From contig NZ_JAIOAP010000011.1 of assembly GCF_021190915.1 (NCBI RefSeq), positions 124,001-188,000 of the forward strand: a stretch of DNA of 64,000 nt, read 5' to 3'. Positions 57,513-64,000 of the stretch are shown piece by piece. Positions within the stretch are counted from its first letter, which is position 1. Each line of letters starts with the position of its first letter. The notes beneath the pieces are model-generated. The model saw only the letters and a program-made list of their open reading frames with translations. It had not been told where the DNA came from and made no database searches. Source of the DNA: Cohnella silvisoli. GTDB taxonomy: Bacteria; Bacillota; Bacilli; Paenibacillales; Paenibacillaceae. The position numbers and the translations under genes were made by a program.

Positions 57513-59738
57513 TTAAGCGGAACAGCTTACGCAGTCTTCGACTTCGAGAGATTTGTTGCGGCAGTAGTAGACGGTTTTGAGTCCGTTTTCCCATGCGGCC
57601 ATATACAGGTCAAGGAATTCCTTGGCGCTGATCGTCGGCGTAACGTATAGATTAAACGACTGAGATTGGTCGATGTGACGTTGACGACGGCCGGCAGCCT
57701 TGATGCTCCACAACTGGTCGATGTGATGGGCTTCCTTGTAGAACCACATGTTTTCCGGCGACAGGTTCGGCGCGGTTTGCGGGATAACGGCGTTCTTCTT
57801 CTCTTCGACCCAGAATTTCGCGAAGATCGGATCGATTCCAGCCGTTGATCCGCTGATCAGGGATGTGGATCCCGTAGGCGCGATGGCGAACAACCAAGCG
57901 TTGCGAAGGCCTTTGGAAGCGACGTCAGCCTGAAGCTCTTTCCACTCGGGGCTCGTGTAGTCGCGGCGCGTGAAGTATTCGCCCGTCTGCCATTCGCTGC
58001 CTTCGAATTGGGAATAGGAGCCTTTCTCTTCGGCTAATTCCATGCTCGCTTTAATCGCGCAGTAGTTGATCCATTCATACAGCTCGTCCGCTGCCGTAAG
58101 ATGCTCTTCCGACTCCCAGGCGATGCGGTGATGGGCAAGCCACTGATGGTAACCGCTGGAGCCGAGTCCGACGGCACGGTACTTGTTATTCGTGATTTTC
58201 GCTTGCGCGGTCGGATAGTGGTTCAAGTCGATAACGTTGTCCATCATGCGCATCTGAACGGCAACCGTATCGGCGATCTCTTCCTTGGTCAAGTTGCGAC
58301 CCAAGTTAATGGAGGACAGATTGCAAACGACGAAATCGCCGGCTTTGACTTGGGAAGTAATGATGCCGTCGTCTTGAGTGACCGAGATCAGCTCGGCGGC
58401 GCTCATGTTCTGGCAAATTTCAGTGCATAGGTTGGAGCAATAAATGGTACCTTTGTGTTTGTTAGGATTGGCGCGGTTCACCGTATCGCGATAGAACACG
58501 AAAGGAGTTCCCGTCTCGAAGCTGCTTGCAAGCAGCTTCTTCATAATGTCTATAGCCGGAACTTCGTCTCTCGAAAGCGAAGGGTTCTTAACGCATTCCT
58601 CGTAACGGCGTTCAAATTCATCGCCATAGGAATCCTCGATGGAGTAACCCATCGTCGTCCGAATTTCGTGCGGGTCGAACAAGTACCAGGAGCCGCGCTC
58701 CTGCACGGTTTTCATGAATATATCGGGTATGCAGACACCGGGGAAAATATCGTGCGCCTTCATGCGATCGTCCCCGTTGTTTGTTTTCAAGTTGAGGAAA
58801 TCGAAAATATCCTTGTGCCATACGTCCAAGTAAACGGCAACCGCGCCTGAGCGAACTCCCAGTTGATCAACGGCAATCGCGGTATTGTTGTAATTCTTGA
58901 TCCAAGGGATGACGCCGCCGGCGGCGCCTTTATATCCACGGATAGCGGATCCGCGGGATCTTACTTTTCCGACATAGATGCCCATGCCGCCGCCGAATTT
59001 GGATACTTGCGCAAAGTTCATATCGGTATTGTAAATGCCCCACAAATTGTCCGGAACCGTATCGATGAAACAACTGGACAACTGGTGGAACGGTTTGCGT
59101 GCGTTGGCAAGCGTAGGCGTAGCTACCGTCATGCGAAGGGAGCTAAGCGCATCGTAGAACTTGCGTGCCCAATGCAGCTTGTCCTTCTCTTTCATGGCTA
59201 AGTGCATGGCGACTCCCATGAACAATTCCTGCGGAAGCTCAAGCGTTTCGCCTTGAAGGCCGCGGATGGTGTAACGGTCCGATAACGTCTTGATGCCGAT
59301 ATAGTTGAAGAGGTAGTCCCGTTCAGGTACGATGTAGTTACCCAACTCGCGGATTTCCTCGCGGGAGTAATGCTCGAGAATGTATTTGCCATACAGGCCT
59401 TTGTCTGTCAAATACGTAATAAGGGAGTAGAAGTCGCCATATCCGAAATAACCGTATTTGCGGTGAACCGCGGCTTCCTTATATAAATCGTAGACGTGGA
59501 GTTTAGCGGCAACGAATTGCCAATCAGGCTCCTCTGCGGTTGTTTTCTCTACGGCTACGCGAATGAGCGTGGATTGGATCTCTTTGGTGGCGATATTGTT
59601 GCGGAAATGCGGCAGAAGCGCTGTTTCAAGCTCCAAGGAATCGCACCCGGGATACCCTACGCACGCGAAATCGATAACTTTTTTCATTTTGGAAAAAATA
59701 AGCTCTTCTACTTGACCATTGCGTTTAATTATGTTCAA
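57513..59738 (-). CDS. nrdA: ribonucleotide reductase class I alpha subunit
   Basis: A 741-residue catalytic subunit. I choose TTG 59738 because GGAGGG at 59748-59753 is 9 bases upstream; the ATG at 59759 contains that site and has none of its own. The N-terminus (NIIKRNGQVEELIFSKMKKV) is an ATP-cone, so dATP overall activity control is possible. The barrel has the Cys-containing SSCFIDTVPDN, CSNLCTEI, and the C-terminal redox tail EDCVSC. It reduces all four NDPs with NrdB. The upstream promoter overlaps two NrdR-like boxes. Confidence 0.94.
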   Translation of the reverse strand: MNIIKRNGQVEELIFSKMKKVIDFACVGYPGCDSLELETALLPHFRNNIATKEIQSTLIRVAVEKTTAEEPDWQFVAAKLHVYDLYKEAAVHRKYGYFGYGDFYSLITYLTDKGLYGKYILEHYSREEIRELGNYIVPERDYLFNYIGIKTLSDRYTIRGLQGETLELPQELFMGVAMHLAMKEKDKLHWARKFYDALSSLRMTVATPTLANARKPFHQLSSCFIDTVPDNLWGIYNTDMNFAQVSKFGGGMGIYVGKVRSRGSAIRGYKGAAGGVIPWIKNYNNTAIAVDQLGVRSGAVAVYLDVWHKDIFDFLNLKTNNGDDRMKAHDIFPGVCIPDIFMKTVQERGSWYLFDPHEIRTTMGYSIEDSYGDEFERRYEECVKNPSLSRDEVPAIDIMKKLLASSFETGTPFVFYRDTVNRANPNKHKGTIYCSNLCTEICQNMSAAELISVTQDDGIITSQVKAGDFVVCNLSSINLGRNLTKEEIADTVAVQMRMMDNVIDLNHYPTAQAKITNNKYRAVGLGSSGYHQWLAHHRIAWESEEHLTAADELYEWINYCAIKASMELAEEKGSYSQFEGSEWQTGEYFTRRDYTSPEWKELQADVASKGLRNAWLFAIAPTGSTSLISGSTAGIDPIFAKFWVEEKKNAVIPQTAPNLSPENMWFYKEAHHIDQLWSIKAAGRRQRHIDQSQSFNLYVTPTISAKEFLDLYMAAWENGLKTVYYCRNKSLEVEDCVSCSA

Positions 59739-59764
59739 CCTATTACGCCCTCCATCCATGGATA

Positions 59765-59812
59765 ACACAAGATATTGTTTCCGTATGAAGAAGTTATAAC
59801 AATATGTAGCGA
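59765..59812. promoter_or_regulatory. pair of NrdR-like boxes
   Basis: ACACAAGATATTGTTT (59765-59780) and TAACAATATGTAGCGA (59797-59812) resemble the NrdR consensus ACACWATATATWGTGT. Their centres are 32 bases apart, three helical turns, the spacing typical of NrdR pairs. They cover the -10 and start region of the nrdA promoter. Confidence 0.65.
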
Positions 59813-59819
59813 GTGTCAA
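59793..59819 (-). promoter_or_regulatory. promoter of nrdA
   Basis: On the minus strand, TTGACA (59819-59814), 15 bases, and an extended -10 TGTTATAAC (TATAAC at 59798-59793), overlapping the second NrdR-like box. Confidence 0.6.
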
Positions 59820-59894
59820 GGGGGATACGGGCTATGGTTCCAGAGTCCCGATCATGAAGAAAACGAGAGAAAGAGAAAGCAGGAGGTCGTTTTT

Positions 59895-61568
59895 ATGACA
59901 TTATCCGATAAGATTCATCGGTTTTCGCAAGGTCATTTTCATGGAAAAATTTTTCGGGTGGGTTTGCTGATCCTATTGCTTGTATTCTCGGTTTTGAGTT
60001 TCGTAGGACATGCGGAAGCCCATGCCGCATTGGAACAAACAACGCCATCGGCGAATTCGCGTATGGACGTTAGTCCGCCGTCGATCGAAATCGTATTTAA
60101 TGAAAAATTGGATAAAGGCGGAGCGAAGCTGCTCGTATTGAATGAGTCGTCCCGCAACGTTGCCAAGGGAAAACCGGAAAGCTTTAAGGAAGGCAAAGGG
60201 TTGCGGATTGCGCTGCCGAAGCTTGGCGAAGGATACTATACCGTCTCTTATTCCGTCATATCCGCGGATGGCCATCCGGTATCGGGCGCTTACGTATTTA
60301 CGGTCGGCAATCCTGCTCCGCTGCCGGATGCAAGCCAGCTAGATCCCCATCAGCAGGTCGGACACTCGCATGATCACGGGGGAGCGGGCTTATCCCAGCA
60401 ATCGTTTCTTCTTTATGCATCGAGAATTATGTATTATGCGGGGCTGCTTGTCGTTGCGGGTCTCGCATTATGGAGCTTGCATCGCCAATCAACTTCGGTC
60501 GTGCGTGAGATGCGCAATCAATCGCTGGCAATTGCGGGGAAATTCGCACTTATTGCGACGATGGCCTACGTGTTTTTCAGTTTGCAGGATTTAGGTCAAG
60601 GGGAGCCGCTATCGGAGTGGGGGCGGATATTGACGGAAACGACGATCGGAAAGCTCTACATAGCAGAGCTGTTGCTGGCATTGGCTGCTCCATTGTTGCC
60701 ATCGCTCGGCTTGGCGGCGCGGCTATTCTGGGCTGTTGCAGCGCTATTCGTGGAAGCGTGGTCCGGACACGCCGCGGCGTTTAACCCAATCGCTTATACG
60801 ATCGGATTGGATTTCGCGCATTTGGCCGCCGCCTCTCTATGGAGCGCAGGGTTGGTGCTGCTTCTGGCTATTTGGTACAAGGAAAGGCCGGAAGCGGGCA
60901 GATTTGCTCTTCTTTTCTCCAAATGGGCGCTTATTTCGTTCATGGTTCTGTGGGTAACGGGAGTGCTGTCCACTTTGGATTTCCTACCTTCTCTTGAATA
61001 TTTGTTTTATACCGCATGGGGCAAATGGCTGATCGCCAAAGCCGCGATATCGCTGCTTGTAGCGATCACGGCGTTCATGATTCGGCTGCGTCTGAAGAAA
61101 GGCGACCTTCCGCATGGCAGTTTACTAAAGATAGATGTAGGATTATTGGCAGCCATCGTGCTGAGCGTGGGTGTGCTTACGTATCAAACCCCATTGCCCG
61201 CGAATAAAGAACTCAATTTTCACCGGATGGGAACCGAGATGCACGTTACGCTGAGAGTGACGCCGAACACGCCGGGAGATAACCAGTTTACGCTTAAAAT
61301 ATGGCTGCCGGAATCCATCGGGAAAGGTGTTCCGAAAACCGTGCAGTTACGCTTGTTGCCGCTGGATAAGGAAGGCATGGGATTCATCGATGTGCCGATT
61401 AAGGAGTATACCGATGAGGAAATGGACGCTTTTCCGGACTATAAGAAGTCCACTTATTCGGCGGAAGGGCCGTATCTACCGTTCGCTGGCCAATGGAAAG
61501 CGCAGATCCGGGTGACGGACTCCGAGGATAACGAGAAGGTCGTGGAGACGACTTATCGGATTTACTAG
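59895..61568 (+). CDS. copper resistance CopC-CopD fusion (YcnJ-like)
   Basis: A 557-residue protein. ATG 59895 follows CAGGAGG; the frame is open upstream without a site. A signal peptide ends near GHAEAHA, so the mature protein starts with a His, the CopC copper ligand. The CopC domain (about 40-140) has HAALEQTTPSANSRMDVSPP and SYSVISADGHPVSGAYVF with the second His. About eight helices (about 180-440) form CopD, and a C-terminal YtkA-like extracellular domain follows (VTPNTPGDNQFTLKIWL). It is proposed to import copper, as YcnJ. It could supply copper for the cupredoxins at the left end. Confidence 0.9.
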   Translation: MTLSDKIHRFSQGHFHGKIFRVGLLILLLVFSVLSFVGHAEAHAALEQTTPSANSRMDVSPPSIEIVFNEKLDKGGAKLLVLNESSRNVAKGKPESFKEGKGLRIALPKLGEGYYTVSYSVISADGHPVSGAYVFTVGNPAPLPDASQLDPHQQVGHSHDHGGAGLSQQSFLLYASRIMYYAGLLVVAGLALWSLHRQSTSVVREMRNQSLAIAGKFALIATMAYVFFSLQDLGQGEPLSEWGRILTETTIGKLYIAELLLALAAPLLPSLGLAARLFWAVAALFVEAWSGHAAAFNPIAYTIGLDFAHLAAASLWSAGLVLLLAIWYKERPEAGRFALLFSKWALISFMVLWVTGVLSTLDFLPSLEYLFYTAWGKWLIAKAAISLLVAITAFMIRLRLKKGDLPHGSLLKIDVGLLAAIVLSVGVLTYQTPLPANKELNFHRMGTEMHVTLRVTPNTPGDNQFTLKIWLPESIGKGVPKTVQLRLLPLDKEGMGFIDVPIKEYTDEEMDAFPDYKKSTYSAEGPYLPFAGQWKAQIRVTDSEDNEKVVETTYRIY

Positions 61569-61570
61569 AC

Positions 61571-61608
61571 AAAAATCCCATTCCACATCATCGTGGAATG
61601 GGATTTTT
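61571..61608. terminator. bidirectional terminator
   Basis: AAAAATCCCATTCCAC (61571-61586) pairs perfectly over 16 bases with GTGGAATGGGATTTTT (61593-61608). It lies between the convergent CopCD and AraC genes. Confidence 0.92.
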
Positions 61609-61635
61609 ATTGGCTGCCCGCAGCGCGTGCCGACG

Positions 61636-62484
61636 TTAATCGGCAGTATGCGTTTTTCTCCACTCGGTGGGACTGTCCCCGAATTTCTTCTTGAACATCC
61701 GGCTGAAATAATGGATGCCGGGGTAGCCGACCGCTTCCGCGATGTCCTGAACGCTCATCTTCGTCGTGCGAAGGTAAGAGGTGGCGGCATGCATCCGCAG
61801 TTCGTACAAGTACTGCTGCGGAGTCAAATCGGTCATCTCCTTGAACAACCGGCTAATATAAGAGGGCGTATATCCGGATCGTTCCGCGAGTTTGTCCAAA
61901 GTGATTTCATGCGTAAAATACATTTCCGTGTACCGAATGAGGTCGTAAATATGATTATGGGCAGACCATCTATCGGACAGTTGGGCCGATGGCGCGGAAT
62001 GGTTCTTGCGAGCTTCGCGAATATGAACAACATGATCGATCAAGAACAACAGCTTCTGGATATCGCAGGATACAATTCGCCGGAACGTCTCGTCGGTCCG
62101 CTTCAGGTGCGGGATCCACAGTGTTTGTTCGATCATAGTCAAGGTTGCCGCCAATCCCGCTATTTCGCTCCCGTTCCATTGAAGATTGCCTTGCATGGAA
62201 TTCCAGGCGAGGATCGTATCTAAGCTTGGCATGTAATCGGAAGCTTGCAGTCGAAGCTCGACGAACCAGCATTGCAAAGAAGGCGTAATTTGTTTGACGT
62301 GATGCGGGGATGAGGGCGTAACGATGAACAAAGCAGGTCCTTTCGCTTTGTAAGTATGGTCGATCCAATGAATGAGCGCCTCTCCGGAAGAAATATACAG
62401 CAACTCGTGGAAGGGATGAATGCCGCCACCGATGTCTTTGTTTATTCCCTCTGAAACGATCTGTTCGAATTGCCGAATGTACAT
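61636..62484 (-). CDS. AraC-family transcriptional regulator
   Basis: A 282-residue protein. AAAGGA precedes ATG 62484 by 12 bases. The N-terminal cupin-like sensor (about 20-160, GGGIHPFHELLYISSGEALI) is followed by the double helix-turn-helix (about 185-282: ITLDKLAERSGYTPSYISRL and VQDIAEAVGYPGIHYFSRMF, ending SPTEWRKTHTAD). Paenibacillaceae carry many such regulators beside carbohydrate genes. It is divergent from the LamG-esterase gene, which is its likely target. Confidence 0.9.
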   Translation of the reverse strand: MYIRQFEQIVSEGINKDIGGGIHPFHELLYISSGEALIHWIDHTYKAKGPALFIVTPSSPHHVKQITPSLQCWFVELRLQASDYMPSLDTILAWNSMQGNLQWNGSEIAGLAATLTMIEQTLWIPHLKRTDETFRRIVSCDIQKLLFLIDHVVHIREARKNHSAPSAQLSDRWSAHNHIYDLIRYTEMYFTHEITLDKLAERSGYTPSYISRLFKEMTDLTPQQYLYELRMHAATSYLRTTKMSVQDIAEAVGYPGIHYFSRMFKKKFGDSPTEWRKTHTAD

Positions 62485-62788
62485 GAGGGTTCAGTCCTTT
62501 CCGCCTTTCCAGTCTGGGACTGCCATTCCTAGCCTCAATTTAATATAAGCCGCTAGTTTTGTAAATAAAACGCTCGGGGCTGCACCGGACCAATTGTTCC
62601 TGATTGTGTAAACCGGGGTTAGAAAGCAGGCGTCCAGCCGTGGAGAGCGAAATCATTCGTTACCGGATTTGATAAATACAACCTCTTGTTTGCGGGTTTA
62701 AAATGAGGGAGATACATCCTTGCAATTATGAAAGCGCTTCACGATGGATTGCACCCATGAAAATGGGAATTCGGAAGGAGGAAAAATG
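62485..62788. other. 304-base divergent regulatory region
   Basis: This gap between the AraC gene and the LamG-hydrolase gene holds a cre-like site at 62729-62741 and AT-rich stretches that may hold promoters in both directions. I see no gene in it. Confidence 0.5.
62729..62741 (+). promoter_or_regulatory. cre-like (CcpA) site
   Basis: TGAAAGCGCTTCA is the catabolite-response core lacking one base compared with TGAAAGCGCTTTCA. It sits 60 bases before a secreted carbohydrate-type hydrolase gene. Confidence 0.45.
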
Positions 62789-64000
62789 ATGTCTACGAAA
62801 CGCAAGAGAAAGATGGGAAGTTTCCTTGTCGTATTGCTAGCCTTTCAAGCTTTATCCCTTGTCGGCTCCGAAAGGGAGACGCAAGCGGCGGTGTTGCCGG
62901 CGGATCGAGGTGAGGCTCCCCAACTCGCGGCCTATTGGCCTTTCGACGAAGGAAGCGGGACGTCTGCCGCCGATGCGGCTGTCGACGATGCTGCGGCGAA
63001 TAACGCGACCGTAGGCGCTTCATGGACGGCGAACGGAGTTCTGGGTAGCGCGCTCAGCTTTAGCGGCAGCAATAGCGCCATTATCGGCAATTCCCCAGAG
63101 CTTAATATTACCGGAGATCTTACCGTTTCCCTCTGGTTTAAGCTGGACCAAAGCCTCGCGGCCCAAACGAATGCTTACCCGATTTTGTATAACAATCAGG
63201 ACGGTGCAGGACTGAAGGGCTATACCCTGTACGGGAACAAAGCTGCGAACACGATCAACTTCCGGGTGTTGAACGGAATCGGTTCCCCGGGCTATGTCGA
63301 CGCTTATTTCAGCGCGTCGGGACTTGCCATCGGGCAATGGTACCATGTGCTGGGCACGTATAACGGGGGCGAGGTCAAGGTTTACTTGGATTCCGAGCTA
63401 AAGGATACCCGTCCGTTCAGCGGCGCCGTCGGCGCTACGACCACGAGCTATTCCATCGGCAACGCCTTTCAAGGCGCGATTGACGAGGTCCGGGTATACA
63501 AGTGGGCGATGAACGAAGATGAAGTTGTCGGCATTTATAAAGGAATACGCAATCCGTGGCGTTCGAACGCAAAGCTTTTCCAAGCTCCTGCCGCCTCGGA
63601 CATCGAGTGGGTGGACAGCGTAGGGCCGGACTACAGCCTGAAATATAAAAATACCGAGTATTTGGGTAACATGTCCCGGGTTTTTGCCTACTATTCCGTT
63701 CCCTCCAACATTCCCGCAGGGCAGAAGGTGCCTGCAATCGTCTTGATCCACGGCGGAGGCGGGGAGGCTTATCAGCAGTGGGCCCAGCAGTGGGCGAGCT
63801 ACGGCTACGCTGCGATCGCCATTGACTTGAACGGAAAGCAGGGCCAGGTCGCAATGCCGGATGGAAGGCCTTGGGACGCGGGGAATTTCAATACGACGGA
63901 CGCGGAAGTTTTGGATACTTGGCACTATCACGCGGTCGCCGCTGCCATCCGCGCAGTATCTTTTCTGAAGTCGCGGCCAGAGGTAGATGCGGCGGAAATA
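62789..64000 (+). CDS. secreted LamG-domain plus alpha/beta-hydrolase protein, 3' end outside window
   Basis: The frame is open from ATG 62789 (7 bases after GGAAGGAGG; an adjacent ATG at 62786 is closer) to the window edge, 404 codons. A signal peptide (KRKRKMGSFLVVLLAFQALS) ends near residue 35. Residues of about 45-240 form a LamG/concanavalin-like jelly roll (WPFDEGSGTSAAD, LTVSLWFKLD, YHVLGTYNGGEVKVYLDSEL, GAIDEVRVYKWAMNEDEV). From about 290 an alpha/beta-hydrolase begins, with the oxyanion-hole segment VLIHGGGGEAYQQW; the nucleophile lies beyond the edge. It resembles extracellular acetyl-xylan or related carbohydrate esterases. AraC and a cre-like site suggest sugar-dependent control. 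Confidence 0.82.
   Translation, partial: MSTKRKRKMGSFLVVLLAFQALSLVGSERETQAAVLPADRGEAPQLAAYWPFDEGSGTSAADAAVDDAAANNATVGASWTANGVLGSALSFSGSNSAIIGNSPELNITGDLTVSLWFKLDQSLAAQTNAYPILYNNQDGAGLKGYTLYGNKAANTINFRVLNGIGSPGYVDAYFSASGLAIGQWYHVLGTYNGGEVKVYLDSELKDTRPFSGAVGATTTSYSIGNAFQGAIDEVRVYKWAMNEDEVVGIYKGIRNPWRSNAKLFQAPAASDIEWVDSVGPDYSLKYKNTEYLGNMSRVFAYYSVPSNIPAGQKVPAIVLIHGGGGEAYQQWAQQWASYGYAAIAIDLNGKQGQVAMPDGRPWDAGNFNTTDAEVLDTWHYHAVAAAIRAVSFLKSRPEVDAAEI

Noticed and set aside
61627-62223. 198-codon plus-strand frame opposite the AraC gene
   Set aside because: The AraC protein on the minus strand has a complete double HTH; the plus-strand frame has no motif and overlaps a terminator region.

Overview
The window looks like a chromosomal segment of an endospore-forming member of the Bacillota, most likely Paenibacillaceae (Paenibacillus/Cohnella-like). 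The clues are Bacillus-type regulation (T-box, L20-type leader, PerR-like and NrdR-like boxes, SigI/RsgI, a Sda-type checkpoint protein, a sporulation-type kinase), AGGAGG ribosome sites throughout, a mid G+C content, and an ilvBNC-leuA...leuB order. This is inference from gene content; there is no rRNA here to confirm it. I saw no rRNA, tRNA, CRISPR array or intact insertion sequence.

Layout. 0-4 kb: a redox group with a PQQ-type quinoprotein dehydrogenase lipoprotein, a second lipoprotein, and two cupredoxin lipoproteins flanking them (the first runs off the left edge). 4.2-9 kb: trmB, a PAP2 phosphatase, GT4 and GT2 glycosyltransferases, and a DUF1905/YdeI-like protein. 9-10.5 kb: infC-rpmI-rplT behind an attenuator-type leader. 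10.6-14 kb: small conserved and secreted proteins, an OmpR-type two-component pair and a GNAT enzyme. 14.2-22.8 kb: branched-chain amino acid synthesis (T-box, ilvB, ilvN, ilvC, leuA, a PLP aminotransferase, leuB) interrupted by a HEAT-like gene. 22.8-31.3 kb: a peroxiredoxin behind a PerR-like box, a CxxC protein, sigI-rsgI, a PAS kinase, an M17 aminopeptidase, an MFS transporter and a sulfite-oxidase-fold protein.

31.4-40 kb is the accessory part. An AT-rich stretch of unrecognised genes with a small inverted-repeat element (31.4-34.3 kb) is followed by a rearranged ComQXPA-like quorum-sensing locus (34.4-38.6 kb). ComP, ComA and ComQ homologues form one leftward, tightly coupled operon. 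A divergent 67-codon gene whose product ends in YWM is the best candidate for the pheromone precursor. Next to it is a gene for an N-terminally extended Sda-like sporulation inhibitor, preceded by two TTGCAT-N4-ATGCA(A/C) palindromes that have the architecture of ComA boxes. A trio of small genes, one like a GNAT fragment, follows.

40-64 kb: sirtuin, rhodanese, aldo/keto reductase, HesB-like and HMGL-like proteins, an MMPL transporter, a 5-oxoprolinase PxpBC fusion with PxpA, a MASE3-GGDEF-EAL protein and a gamma-glutamylcyclotransferase-like protein, metE behind a cobalamin riboswitch, class I ribonucleotide reductase nrdA/nrdB behind paired NrdR-like boxes, a CopC-CopD copper protein, an AraC regulator, and a secreted LamG plus alpha/beta-hydrolase protein that runs off the right edge.
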